From: Thermogemmata fonticola
GTDB taxonomy: Bacteria; Planctomycetota; Planctomycetia; Gemmatales; Gemmataceae
NCBI RefSeq assembly: GCF_013694095.1
Contig: NZ_JACEFB010000001.1
Coordinates: 372,001 to 436,000, forward strand
DNA length: 64,000 bases
Reading direction: 5' to 3'
Below the pieces are notes generated by a model. It had not been told where the DNA came from. It saw nothing but the letters and a program-made list of their open reading frames with translations, and made no database searches. Below are positions 43,355 through 53,108 of the stretch, piece after piece; position 1 is the stretch's first letter, and each line of letters starts with the position of its first letter. The translations under genes were made by a program, and so were the position numbers.

Positions 43355-44719
43355 ATGCGGTCCACCGACATCACGATCCGCGATGTGGCCATCAGCTACG
43401 AGGATTACACGTACCGGACGCCGATCAAATTCGGAGGGATGACGCTGGACAAGGTAACCCTCCTGAATGTGACCATGACGGTCGAAGGGGCGACGGGTCG
43501 GCGCGCCGTCGGTTTTGGTTCCATGCCTTTGGGAAATATCTGGGCCTGGCCCAGCCGGCAGTTGAGCTATGATCAGACCCTCGCCGGTATGAAATACATC
43601 GCGGAGCGGCTGATCGGTCCGTTCCGCATGTCCGGTTTGTATGGACATCCGATTGACATCATTGAGGAACTGGAGCCGCGCTACTACCTGCCGGGGGAAG
43701 ATTATGCCCGCTTGGCCCGCCTGAGCGAACCGGTGCCCAAGCTGGCCGCCCTGGTGGTGGCTTCGGCCTTCGACGCCGCCTTGCATGATGCCTACGGCAA
43801 GCTCCACGGCCGCAATTGCTACCAAACCTACACCCGCGAGTTTCTCCACAATGATCTCAGTCACTATCTAGGGGAGGAGTTCACGGGTGAGTGGCTGGAG
43901 CAATACATCGAGCCGGTGCCGAAGGCGGTCATGCCGTTGTATCACCTTGTGGGCGCCCTGGACCCGTTGACACCCGCTGAGGTCCGCCAGCCGGTCGGCG
44001 ATGGCTTGCCGGAACATCTGGGAGAGTGGATCGAGCGGGACGGCCTAACGCATCTGAAGATCAAACTCAACGGCGATGACTTGGGCTGGGATGTGGAGCG
44101 GGTACTTTCCGTGAATGCGGTGGCGGAGGAAGTGCAAAAGCGGCAGGGTGTGGAACGCTGGTATTACTCGCTGGATTTCAATGAACGATGCCAGACGGTG
44201 GACTATCTGTTGGAGTTTTTGCATCGGGTGCAGGGGCGTTCCCCGGCGGCTTACGCAAGGATTCAGTACATCGAGCAGCCGACGGCCCGCGACCTCAAGG
44301 CCCATCCGGAGAACAAGATGCATGCCGCGGCTCGGCTCAAGCCGGTGGTGATTGATGAATCGCTCACGGACATCGAATCCCTACATTTGGCGCGGGAGAT
44401 GGGATACACGGGGGTGGCATTCAAGGCCTGCAAGGGGCAATCGTCCACGCTGTTGCTGGCAGCGGCGGCCCAAAAGTACGGTCTGTTCCGCTGTGTGCAG
44501 GACTTGACCTGTCCGGGGGCCTCGCTCATCCAATCGGCGGGTCTCGCCGCCCACATTCCCGGCGTGGCAGCCATCGAAGCCAACAGCCGTCAGTACGTCC
44601 CGGCAGCAAACCGGGCGTGGGAAGAACGCTTCCCCGGCGTCTTCACCATCCGGCAGGGCGTGATGAACACCGGCATTCTCACCGGGCCGGGATTGGGAGC
44701 GGTTCCGCCGATGGAGTAA
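43355..44719 (+). CDS. Enolase-superfamily (mandelate racemase/muconate-lactonizing type) enzyme
   Basis: 454 residues. The barrel carries the superfamily residues in order: KxK (K235, K237 in THLKIKL), metal ligands D274 (SLDFNER), E307 (YIEQPT) and D334 (VIDES), and K358 (GVAFKACKG). These enzymes abstract the proton alpha to a carboxylate to racemise, dehydrate or cycloisomerise the substrate. The substrate is unassigned; dipeptide epimerase and sugar-acid dehydratase are both plausible. The domain is longer than most (insert near 90-190). ATG 43355 follows GAGG; a long upstream frame from 43097 is unsupported. Confidence 0.85.
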   Translation: MRSTDITIRDVAISYEDYTYRTPIKFGGMTLDKVTLLNVTMTVEGATGRRAVGFGSMPLGNIWAWPSRQLSYDQTLAGMKYIAERLIGPFRMSGLYGHPIDIIEELEPRYYLPGEDYARLARLSEPVPKLAALVVASAFDAALHDAYGKLHGRNCYQTYTREFLHNDLSHYLGEEFTGEWLEQYIEPVPKAVMPLYHLVGALDPLTPAEVRQPVGDGLPEHLGEWIERDGLTHLKIKLNGDDLGWDVERVLSVNAVAEEVQKRQGVERWYYSLDFNERCQTVDYLLEFLHRVQGRSPAAYARIQYIEQPTARDLKAHPENKMHAAARLKPVVIDESLTDIESLHLAREMGYTGVAFKACKGQSSTLLLAAAAQKYGLFRCVQDLTCPGASLIQSAGLAAHIPGVAAIEANSRQYVPAANRAWEERFPGVFTIRQGVMNTGILTGPGLGAVPPME

Positions 44720-44940
44720 AATAGCACGCCCTTCCCTCACGGAACAAGGACACTCCCGGCTATGTCGAGTTAGGAAAAAGCCACGAGGGCCTGGTCCAGT
44801 TGGGAGGCGCGGCTACCGGCCCCGCTCGCGGACACGTGTGCTCCTTTTTCTAGAATGCCAATCTAAGCACAAGGTGCAATGCCGCGAGAACAGGTCCAAG
44901 CGGCGGCAGATCGACTTCAGTCCCAAAGGGATGCACGGCA

Positions 44941-46425
44941 ATGGCGACAACGACAAACACAGGATTGGCGGACATTGGTCTGATCGGTTTGGCCGTGATG
45001 GGTGAGAATCTGGTACTGAACATTGAGTCACGGGGTTACACCGTGGCGGTGTACAACCGCACGACGAGCCGGGTGGATGAGTTCCTCGCCGGACGGGGAA
45101 AGGGGAAGCGGATCATCGGCACGCATTCGCCCCAGGAATTGGCTGCCGTTTTGAAGCGGCCCCGCAAGGTCATGATGCTGGTGAAAGCCGGGCAGGCGGT
45201 GGATGACACCATTGCCGCGATCGTGCCGTATCTGGAACCAGGGGACATTCTCATCGACGGCGGCAATACCCACTTTCGGGACACCGAACGCCGGTTGCAA
45301 GCATTAGCCGCCCGTGGGATTCGCTACATTGGCACGGGGGTGTCCGGCGGTGAGGAAGGCGCCTTGCGCGGACCGAGCATCATGCCCGGCGGAGATGCCA
45401 GTGCCTGGCCGGAAGTTCAGCCGATTTTCCAGGCGATCGCCGCCAAGGTGCGCGACACGGACGGACGGGAAGTGCCCTGCTGCGACTGGGTGGGTCCGGG
45501 CGGAGCCGGCCACTTCGTCAAGATGGTACACAATGGCATCGAATACGGCGATATGCAACTGATCGGCGAGTCGTACCATGTGCTCAAGGAAATGCTGGGG
45601 CTAACCGCGCCGGAGCTGCATCAAGTCTATGCCCGCTGGAACCAGGGCGTGCTGGATAGCTATCTGATCGAGATCACAGCGAACATCTTCCAGCACGTGG
45701 ATGCGGAGACGGGCAAGCCGCTGGTGGAAGTCATTTTGGATGCCGCGGGCCAAAAGGGGACCGGCAAATGGACGGTGGATGCCGCGACGGATAACAGCGT
45801 TCCTCTGACGTTGATCGCGGAAGCGGTGTTTGCCCGCTGTTTGTCAGCCCTCAAGGAGCAGCGGGTACAGGCCAGTCAGGTGCTGGCGGGACCGTCACCG
45901 CGGCGAGTGAGTGAACGGGAGGAGTGGATCGCAGACGTGGAAATGGCCCTGTATGCCAGCAAGATCATCAGCTACGCTCAGGGCTTCGCCTTGATGAAGG
46001 CCCAGGCCCAGGCCAGCGGATGGGACTTGAATTATGGCGGAATCGCCATGCTCTGGCGCGGCGGCTGCATCATCCGCAGTGTATTTCTGAGCCGGATTAA
46101 GGAAGCCTTCGACCGCAATCCGAAACTCGTGAACCTGGTGCTGGACCCATATTTTGCCGGAGAATTGGGACGTGCGCAGCACGGCTGGCGCCGGGTGGTC
46201 AGCCGGGCGGTGCAAGAAGGGATTCCCGTCCCCGCGATGGCCAGTGCCCTGGCGTACTACGATGGCTACCGCAGCGCTTGGCTGCCCGCCAACCTGCTGC
46301 AAGCTCAACGGGATTACTTCGGTGCCCACACCTACGAGCGAGTGGACAAGCCCCGCGGGCAGTTCTTCCATACCAATTGGACCGGCCAAGGCGGCACCAC
46401 CACCAGCGGCAGCTATACGGTGTAA
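44941..46425 (+). CDS. gnd: 6-phosphogluconate dehydrogenase (decarboxylating)
   Basis: 494 residues, normal for the long (non-Gnt) form. It oxidises 6-phosphogluconate with NADP+ to ribulose 5-phosphate and CO2. The N-terminal NADP site is GLAVMGENLVLN followed by YNRTTSR, whose Arg fits NADP specificity. Substrate-binding motifs GVSGGEEGALRGPSIMPGG and FVKMVHNGIEYGDMQLI are complete. The C-terminus HTNWTGQGG is typical. It starts 220 nt after the enolase-superfamily gene, same strand. Confidence 0.95.
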   Translation: MATTTNTGLADIGLIGLAVMGENLVLNIESRGYTVAVYNRTTSRVDEFLAGRGKGKRIIGTHSPQELAAVLKRPRKVMMLVKAGQAVDDTIAAIVPYLEPGDILIDGGNTHFRDTERRLQALAARGIRYIGTGVSGGEEGALRGPSIMPGGDASAWPEVQPIFQAIAAKVRDTDGREVPCCDWVGPGGAGHFVKMVHNGIEYGDMQLIGESYHVLKEMLGLTAPELHQVYARWNQGVLDSYLIEITANIFQHVDAETGKPLVEVILDAAGQKGTGKWTVDAATDNSVPLTLIAEAVFARCLSALKEQRVQASQVLAGPSPRRVSEREEWIADVEMALYASKIISYAQGFALMKAQAQASGWDLNYGGIAMLWRGGCIIRSVFLSRIKEAFDRNPKLVNLVLDPYFAGELGRAQHGWRRVVSRAVQEGIPVPAMASALAYYDGYRSAWLPANLLQAQRDYFGAHTYERVDKPRGQFFHTNWTGQGGTTTSGSYTV

Positions 46426-46451
46426 TACGCTATTCCGCGGATGGCCGCGCT

Positions 46452-46889
46452 ATGTCTTCAGGTTATCCCGAAGCGGGAGGAATACCGCCTCCGAGCGGTC
46501 CATTTCCCAATTCCGATGAGGGGGAACATCACACCCCTGTGCGGGACCCCCGCGTCTTTTTCGCTGCCGAGCGGACGCTATTGGCCTGGGTTCGCACCGC
46601 TTTGGGACTCATTGGTATGGGATTTGTCGTCGCTCGTTTTGGACTGTTCTTGCAACTCGTCCGCGCCCATCCACCGTCCGGCGAGCATTCCTGGTATGCC
46701 CTGATCGGGGTAACTCTGGCGCTGCTGGGAGCGGCGGCCTCAGGAGTGGCGACCTGGCAACACGCTCGCTTCTGCCGCCATCTGCCCGAAAACGAGCTGC
46801 CCGAACACTACCGGCAGGAACCGGCCTTGTTCCTGGGTTACGGCCTGGCGCTCGCCGGTGTGGCCCTAGCGGTCATCCTGGTCGCTTGA
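46452..46889 (+). CDS. DUF202 (YidH) family membrane protein
   Basis: 145 residues. A Pro/Ser-rich N-terminus leads to RDPRVFFAAERTLLAWVRTALGLIGMGFVVARFG, the DUF202 signature, followed by two more membrane segments (YALIGVTLALLGAAASGVATW, FLGYGLALAGVALAVILVA). Three helices in all. DUF202 proteins are inner-membrane proteins of unknown function. It begins 27 nt after gnd and overlaps no other gene; the two are probably co-transcribed. Confidence 0.83.
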   Translation: MSSGYPEAGGIPPPSGPFPNSDEGEHHTPVRDPRVFFAAERTLLAWVRTALGLIGMGFVVARFGLFLQLVRAHPPSGEHSWYALIGVTLALLGAAASGVATWQHARFCRHLPENELPEHYRQEPALFLGYGLALAGVALAVILVA

Positions 46890-47122
46890 GGCGGCGATGC
46901 TGAAGGTCGAACCGTTGCCAGCCATCCGGCCCTTCGTCCCCGGAGTTATTGTTCGCGGAACCACGGGGAAAACCGCCCGTATTGTCCGAGGGGAAGGCGA
47001 GAACCCAGGGGAGTCGGCATCCCGACGGAGCGCCCGCCGGCCTCTTCCATCTGATATTGCTGGCGGAAGCGGCTGCCTTCCGTTATGCTGCAAGCGGCGG
47101 ATTTTCCCCAGGAGTCTTTCCC

Positions 47123-49807
47123 ATGTACGGCCGTTGGCTATTACGCATGCTGCAATGGGCGGTCTGGCTCGTGCTGCGCCTGCTGTTGGCCTGCCGGTAT
47201 CGGGTCCGCCTGGTGGGGTTGGACGAAGTGTTGCGCAAGCCGGGGCCGTATTTGATCCTGCCCAACCATCCCGCCTACGCCGATCCGCCGAATCTGATAG
47301 CCCATCTTTGGCCCGCATTCCGCATGCGCCCGGTGCTCCTGGACTCCATTTTCCGCCATCCGCTGCTGGCCCCCTTCCGCTGGATCTTTCGGGGGATTTC
47401 GATTCCGGATTTTCAGCGGCCCACGCCGGCGGATCGAGAGCGGATCGAGGCCGCCAAGGCGGAGATCATCGCTTCCCTGCAACGGGGGGAGAGTGTCATC
47501 CTCTGGCCGAGCGGGCGTCTGTCCCGCGACGGGCGGGAGTGGATTGGCGGCGCGCGCCTAGCGGCTGAGGTGCTGGCCGCTGTGCCGCAGGTCACGGTCG
47601 TTCTGGTGCGCACACGGGGCCTGTGGGGCAGCATGTTCAGTTGGGCCAATGGCCAGCCCCGGCTGTTTGCTGCGATACTCAAGGCTTTCCTCTTGTGGCT
47701 AGCCAATCTGTTTGTGCTGGCACCGCGGCGCAAGGTCACCGTCACCCTCGAAGCCTTCCTACCCGAAGAACGCCCGGAACCGGTGCGCGAACGCCTCAAC
47801 CCTTGGCTGCAAGCTTGGTACAATGCCGATGTGGAGCGGGAAGAACCGACGTTTGTCCCCTATCACTTCCTCTTTGGGCCGCGCACGCATACCTTCCCTG
47901 CCCCTGTTTCCTCGCCCTCCTTCGACTGGGATGCCATCCGGCCCCCCACACGCGTCCTCGTCGCCCAAGTCGTGGAGGAAAAACTCAAACGCCCTCTGAC
48001 GGAGGCGGAAAACCAGCCCCAAACCACTTTCCTGGAACTGGGAATCGACAGCCTCGATGTCGCGGAGATCACCCTCAAGGTCGAACGAATCACCGGTCAC
48101 AGCAGCGGAGGGCTGCCGGGTACGCTGGGGGAATTGTGGGCAATCGCCGAGGGATTACAGGAGCAGCCGCCGCCTCCGCCCGCCCCGCCGCCGTGGTTCA
48201 CGCCCATTGTCGATGACACCCGGCTGTCCATCCTGGGCGAAACGATCGCCGAGGCCTTCTTGCATCAGGCGTTTCAGCGCCGCCGGGAAGTGATCGTCGC
48301 GGATGACCGCGCCGGCGTGTTGACCTATGAAAGGCTCCTTGTGGGGGCGAGCGCCTTATCGGCGCGCTTCCGCCTCTTGCCCGAACAGCGCGTGGGCTTG
48401 CTCCTCCCGGCCTCTGTGGGATGCGATCTGGCCATTCTGGGCTTGTACCTGGCGGGCAAAGTGCCGGTTTTGCTCAACTGGACCACGGGTCCTGCCGCTT
48501 TGGGCCACGCCGTCCGGCTGACGGGCCTCCGTCAGGTGGTCACCTCCCGCTTGTTTCTCGAACGCGTCTCCGTGGAGATTCCGGGCATCGAATGGCTCTA
48601 TTTGGAAGATATCCGAGCTAGCATCAGCCGCTATGAATTGTGGGCGCGCTTGCTGGCAGTTCGGCTGCTGCCGCAGTGGTATCATCGCCGCCTCCACATG
48701 AGCTTGCCTCCCCAATCGCTCGATCCGGAACAGACAGCCGTCATTCTTTTCACCAGCGGTAGTGAAAAAGCCCCGAAAGCCGTGCCGCTGACGCACCGGA
48801 ATATCCTCTCCGACCAGCGAGCCTGCTTGGAAGCGCTTCAACTCCACCGCCGGCACAGTGCCCTCGGTTTTCTCCCGATGTTTCACAGTTTCGGCTTCAC
48901 CATCACGGGGTTGCTTCCGCTGTTCGTGGCAGTACGGATCGTGCACCACCCGGACCCCACCGATGCCACGGCCTTGGTTCGCAAAATCGCCACGTATCGC
49001 CCCTCCATCATCGCCACCACTCCCACCTTCCTGAGCTTTCTGCTCGACCGGGCCAAGCCTGGCGATTTGGAATCCCTCCAGCTTATCATCGTGGGAGCAG
49101 AAAAATGTCCGCTTCACCTGTTTGACCGGGTGCGGCACCTAGCCCCGAACGCCCAGTTACTCGAAGGCTATGGCGTGACCGAATGCTCCCCTGTGGTCAG
49201 TGTCAATCGGCCGGGCCGGGTGCGTCCGGGTACCATTGGCGAGCCGCTGCCGGGTATCTCCGTGCGGATTGTGGACCCCGAGACGCACGAACTGCTGCCT
49301 CCACAGCACCGTGGCCTGCTGTTAGTTGCCGGCCCCATCGTCTTCCCCGGTTACTTGGGGGATGACACGGCTTCGCCATTTCTCTATCAGGACGGCAAGC
49401 GCTGGTACAACACCGGCGACTTGGCCGAACAGACCGATGACGGCTTTCTCATCTTCCACGGCCGACTTAAGCGCTTCCTCAAAGTGGGTGGGGAAATGAT
49501 TTCACTGCCCGCTCTCGAAGAGCCGTTCAGCAAGCGCTTCCCTCCCACACCTGATGGTCCGCGCGCTGCCGTCGAGGGCATCGAAACTCCCGAAGGGCGC
49601 CGCATCGTCCTGTTCACGACCGAACCCTTGACCCTGCAGGAAGCCAACGCCATTTTGCAAGAGGAGGGATTTCGAGGCCTGTATCGCTTGGATGAAGTCC
49701 GCCGACTCGACAAACTTCCCGTCTTGGGCACGGGCAAGACCGATTACAAAGTCCTCCGCCGCTGTTTGGAAGCCGAAATCCCCCAAACGGCTAGAATCTC
49801 CCTGTAG
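47123..49807 (+). CDS. Acyltransferase-ACP-AMP ligase fusion (Aas-like)
   Basis: 894 residues in three parts. The N-terminus (about 20-250) is a PlsC-type acyltransferase: H49 and D54 of NHPAYADP form the HX4D site. An acyl carrier domain follows (about 265-345) with S310 in LGIDSLDVAE as the predicted phosphopantetheine site. Residues 380-890 are an adenylate-forming domain: ILFTSGSEKAPKAVPLTHRN (P-loop like, near 542), EGYGVTE, YNTGDL and FLKVGGE. E. coli Aas has acyltransferase plus ligase but no carrier domain. The protein probably activates a fatty acid, loads it on its own ACP and transfers it to a lysophospholipid. AGGAG precedes ATG 47123. Confidence 0.87.
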   Translation: MYGRWLLRMLQWAVWLVLRLLLACRYRVRLVGLDEVLRKPGPYLILPNHPAYADPPNLIAHLWPAFRMRPVLLDSIFRHPLLAPFRWIFRGISIPDFQRPTPADRERIEAAKAEIIASLQRGESVILWPSGRLSRDGREWIGGARLAAEVLAAVPQVTVVLVRTRGLWGSMFSWANGQPRLFAAILKAFLLWLANLFVLAPRRKVTVTLEAFLPEERPEPVRERLNPWLQAWYNADVEREEPTFVPYHFLFGPRTHTFPAPVSSPSFDWDAIRPPTRVLVAQVVEEKLKRPLTEAENQPQTTFLELGIDSLDVAEITLKVERITGHSSGGLPGTLGELWAIAEGLQEQPPPPPAPPPWFTPIVDDTRLSILGETIAEAFLHQAFQRRREVIVADDRAGVLTYERLLVGASALSARFRLLPEQRVGLLLPASVGCDLAILGLYLAGKVPVLLNWTTGPAALGHAVRLTGLRQVVTSRLFLERVSVEIPGIEWLYLEDIRASISRYELWARLLAVRLLPQWYHRRLHMSLPPQSLDPEQTAVILFTSGSEKAPKAVPLTHRNILSDQRACLEALQLHRRHSALGFLPMFHSFGFTITGLLPLFVAVRIVHHPDPTDATALVRKIATYRPSIIATTPTFLSFLLDRAKPGDLESLQLIIVGAEKCPLHLFDRVRHLAPNAQLLEGYGVTECSPVVSVNRPGRVRPGTIGEPLPGISVRIVDPETHELLPPQHRGLLLVAGPIVFPGYLGDDTASPFLYQDGKRWYNTGDLAEQTDDGFLIFHGRLKRFLKVGGEMISLPALEEPFSKRFPPTPDGPRAAVEGIETPEGRRIVLFTTEPLTLQEANAILQEEGFRGLYRLDEVRRLDKLPVLGTGKTDYKVLRRCLEAEIPQTARISL

Positions 49808-49857
49808 CTTACATCCCGTCGGGGGCTTGAGGGGTTCGCGCGAGTGGCGGAAAAAGC

Positions 49858-50736
49858 TCAGTCGCAAAGGTTCGGAGCCGCCAGATCGCAAGACCACGAA
49901 GGAGAACATTCCGAAGGGTCATAACCGAGACGGTGGCGGAGCTTTTCGCCCAACTCGAAGAGCGCCTTGCTCAGGAGGCGAGAGATCCGCGAGGGGGACA
50001 GACCCATGACGGCGCTGATCTCCCGCAGACGCAAGTCTTCACGGTAGTACAGAGTGACGGCGAGACGCTCTTTCGGAGGAAGCGATTCGATGGCTTCACT
50101 GAGATGCTGGAGGACCTCTTCGCGTTCGGAATCCTCATAAGGTGCAGCAGCAGGAGCCAGCGGATCCGGACCGCCGCTTTCCCGCGTCTGTTCCCAGGAT
50201 ACCATGCGGCTGAAGCGTTCCGCGGCGAGCGTGTCGGCCACTTCATCCTCGCTCAGACCCGTGGCGGCGGCCAAGGCGGCGACGGTCACCGGAGCAGGCA
50301 GGCTGCGATAGGCCCGCCGGACCAGAGCAATCCGCGCTAACACATGTTGAGGCAGCGGGCTGTTGCGGCGCAACTCATCCACAATGGCCCCGCGGATGCG
50401 AATGTAGGCAAACGTCTTGAATTGGGCATTGCGCGAGGGGTCGAACTTGTTGGCCGCTTCCACCAATCCCAGCACCCCGGCCGACTCCAGGTTTTCCACA
50501 TCGACATACTCTGGCAACTCTCCGATCATGCGGCCGATCACATGTTTGACTAGGGGCAAATGTTGAAGGATGAGTTGCTCACGCCGCTGCTGATCCATCT
50601 GGCGCTGGTAGAGATGGGCGGAAGTAGCAGCTTCCGTGGGAGAGGCGGCGGCTTCGCAGGGAAAAGCTGCAGTTTCGCAGGGCGCTGGCACGAGGGGCAT
50701 CTCCGGGGTGTGAGTCATGGCTGGCATACTCGGCAT
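49858..50736 (-). CDS. fliA: Flagellar RNA polymerase sigma factor FliA (sigma-28)
   Basis: 292 residues. A 45-residue Ala/Pro-rich N-terminus precedes region 2 (LPLVKHVIGRMIGELPEYVDVENLESAGVLGLVEA), region 3 (SEDEVADTLAAE) and region 4 (LPPKERLAVTLYYREDLRLREISAVMGLSPSRISRL). Presence of region 3 and the VDVENLESAG pattern indicate the FliA class rather than ECF. It lies 75 nt downstream of flhA, as last gene of the flagellar operon, and should transcribe late flagellar genes. No FlgM anti-sigma gene is next to it. Confidence 0.9.
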   Translation of the reverse strand: MPSMPAMTHTPEMPLVPAPCETAAFPCEAAASPTEAATSAHLYQRQMDQQRREQLILQHLPLVKHVIGRMIGELPEYVDVENLESAGVLGLVEAANKFDPSRNAQFKTFAYIRIRGAIVDELRRNSPLPQHVLARIALVRRAYRSLPAPVTVAALAAATGLSEDEVADTLAAERFSRMVSWEQTRESGGPDPLAPAAAPYEDSEREEVLQHLSEAIESLPPKERLAVTLYYREDLRLREISAVMGLSPSRISRLLSKALFELGEKLRHRLGYDPSECSPSWSCDLAAPNLCD

Positions 50737-50811
50737 CGAGGATCCATGGGCAAGAGGTCGATGCCATCCTTGGCTGAATACTTCAGATCGCAGGGGGTAC
50801 GGGCTGGCTTC

Positions 50812-52911
50812 TCATCCGCCACCCGTCCCAATATCTTCCGGACGAATCACCGCTACCGGTTCCATGAGGATATCCGCCGGGATTTCCTGGTAGGCGATGA
50901 CGGCCAAGTCTGGCAGCGAGCGGACGAGGGCCTGGCGGAGAGGGCGGCGTAAACTTGCATCACAAAGCAGGGCCACTTCCAGACCGCGGGCCAGAGCTTG
51001 ACGCCACTCCGCCGCCAATTTCAAAGTCAGGCGCTCCAGGCGTTGCGGATCGAGCAGCAATTGCTGGCCTTGGAGAGATCGCCGCAATTCCACTTCCACA
51101 CGAGGGTCCAAAATCAGCACGCGGATACGGCCGCTGCTGTCCCGGAAGCGATCGACCACGGCCCGGCCAATATCGACGCGGACCCGTTCGGCCAGTTCCA
51201 CCGGGTCTTTCGTGGCCACGGCGTGGGTTGCCAAACTTTCCAGAATCCGCGGCAGATTCGAGATCGGAACCCGCTCCTGCAACAGCAGCATGAGGACGCG
51301 ATGCACCGTGCCCATCGTCAGGATGGTCGGAATCAACTCATCCACGACAGCAGGACTGCTTTCACGGACCTTGTCGAGCATGGTTTTGAGGTCTTCCCGG
51401 CTGAGCAATTCTCCGGCGTGCCGGCGGACGATTTCTCCGAGATGGGTGATCAGCACGCTGGCAGCATCGACGACGGTATAGCCAGCAGCTTCCGCCCGCG
51501 GGCGCTCCGTATCGCTGATCCAACGGGCCGGTAGGCCGAAAACTGGCTCGCGGGCTTCCTCGCCCAGGAGGGGCGGCTTGGGTGTTCCTCCTGGATCGAT
51601 CGCCAGCCACATGTCTGGGCGCAGTTCCGCATGGGCTACTTCCCGGCCATTGAGCAAAATGCGATAAGTGGTCGGCGGCAGTTGGAGATTGTCCCGCAGT
51701 CGCACCGCGGGGACCCATAGCCCGCTTTGCCGGGCCAAGTCGCGCCGGAGTGCTCCGATTCGTTCCACCAAGCCCGGTCCACGCCGCGCCATGACGAGAG
51801 GTATTAGGCCAGGGCCGATTTCCAAGGCCAGCCTATCCGTCTGCAAAAACTCTTCGACGAACGCTTCCGTTGGGGACCGCGGCGGTGCGGCCGGAGCCGC
51901 TTGGGGACCTCCACCACTGGGCGGACCAGCGGCGGGTGGAGCCGGCGTGGAAGCCGCCCATTGCCGTGAAAGCAGGTATAAACCTGTGCCTAAGAGAATG
52001 AAGGGAATCGTCGGCAAACCGGGCATGAGCGACAGACCCAGCAGAATGAATGACCCCAATCGCAAGGGCGCCGCTGAGGCGCGAATCTGCGAGCCGATCT
52101 CCTGACCGAGGCTGCTATCGCTCGTAGCTTTGGTCACCAAAATCCCCGCCGCCGTAGCTGTGATCAGGGCCGGAATCTGCGTGATCAAGCCATCACCAAT
52201 CGTCAGGATCGAATAGGTCCGGACAGCTTCCGCCAGCGGCATTCCTTGCGTCAAACCGATGATCAGGCCGCCAATGAGATTGACCGCTGTGATGATGATG
52301 GCGGCAATCGCATCTCCCCGCACAAAGCGGCTTGCCCCATCCATCGTGCCGTAAAACTCGCTTTCGCGCACCAAGGCCTGCCGCCGCCGCCGGGCCTCCG
52401 TCTCGTCGATGATTCCCGCGTTCAACTCCGCGTCAATGGCCATCTGTTTGCCCGGCATGGCATCCAAGGTGAAGCGCGCCGCCACTTCCGACACGCGTGC
52501 CGCACCCTTCGTGATCACCACGAACTGGATCACGATCAAAATCAAGAAAATGACCAGGCCGACGACCAGACTCCCGCCGACAACAAACTGCCCGAAAGCC
52601 AGAACTATCTCCCCGGCGTAGGCATGCAGCAAGATCAAGCGGGTGGTCGCCACGTTGAGGGCCAAGCGATACAGGGTCAACAACAAGAGCAGCGAAGGGA
52701 AGGTGGAGAACTCCAAGGGCTGCCGAACCGTTAGGGTGACCAAAAGCAGCAGGATCGTCGCTCCCAGGTTGAGGGCCAAGAGCATATCGAGAAGGAGCGT
52801 CGGCAAGGGGACCAGGAAGATGACGAGAAGTCCCAGCAGGGCGAGGGACAGCAGCATTTCACTGCGTTGCAGAAGGGTACCAGCCGTTGTCGGGGGTGCT
52901 GCGTTGGCCAT
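50812..52911 (-). CDS. flhA: Flagellar export gate protein FlhA
   Basis: 699 residues, normal length. The N-terminal half has about eight membrane helices. Family signatures include LTLYRLALNVATTRLIL and GGSLVVGLVIFLILIVIQFVVITKGAARVSEVAARFTLDAMPGKQMAID, the FHIPEP-type region. The cytoplasmic domain (about 340-690) includes LGEIVRRHAGELLSREDLKTMLD, used to receive export substrates. It is the main export gate ring in the MS-ring pore. Between flhA and fliA many bacteria encode flhF and flhG; both are absent here. Confidence 0.95.
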   Translation of the reverse strand: MANAAPPTTAGTLLQRSEMLLSLALLGLLVIFLVPLPTLLLDMLLALNLGATILLLLVTLTVRQPLEFSTFPSLLLLLTLYRLALNVATTRLILLHAYAGEIVLAFGQFVVGGSLVVGLVIFLILIVIQFVVITKGAARVSEVAARFTLDAMPGKQMAIDAELNAGIIDETEARRRRQALVRESEFYGTMDGASRFVRGDAIAAIIITAVNLIGGLIIGLTQGMPLAEAVRTYSILTIGDGLITQIPALITATAAGILVTKATSDSSLGQEIGSQIRASAAPLRLGSFILLGLSLMPGLPTIPFILLGTGLYLLSRQWAASTPAPPAAGPPSGGGPQAAPAAPPRSPTEAFVEEFLQTDRLALEIGPGLIPLVMARRGPGLVERIGALRRDLARQSGLWVPAVRLRDNLQLPPTTYRILLNGREVAHAELRPDMWLAIDPGGTPKPPLLGEEAREPVFGLPARWISDTERPRAEAAGYTVVDAASVLITHLGEIVRRHAGELLSREDLKTMLDKVRESSPAVVDELIPTILTMGTVHRVLMLLLQERVPISNLPRILESLATHAVATKDPVELAERVRVDIGRAVVDRFRDSSGRIRVLILDPRVEVELRRSLQGQQLLLDPQRLERLTLKLAAEWRQALARGLEVALLCDASLRRPLRQALVRSLPDLAVIAYQEIPADILMEPVAVIRPEDIGTGGG

Positions 52912-53108
52912 GGGACTCCATTCGTGCCGACTGTCGCATTACGGCGACACCATGATTTAGTGCGCGCCAAGCCTCAAGGGCAGCCGTTTTTCATCAATTC
53001 CCATAATTTCTGTCTCTTCCTGTCTGCTGAGAGTAGCAAAAATCCTGTGGGAACAGAATCGCATTCAGCCGGGGCTGTTTGTTCTCCAATCGGGGTTTAC
53101 CGTCCCTC

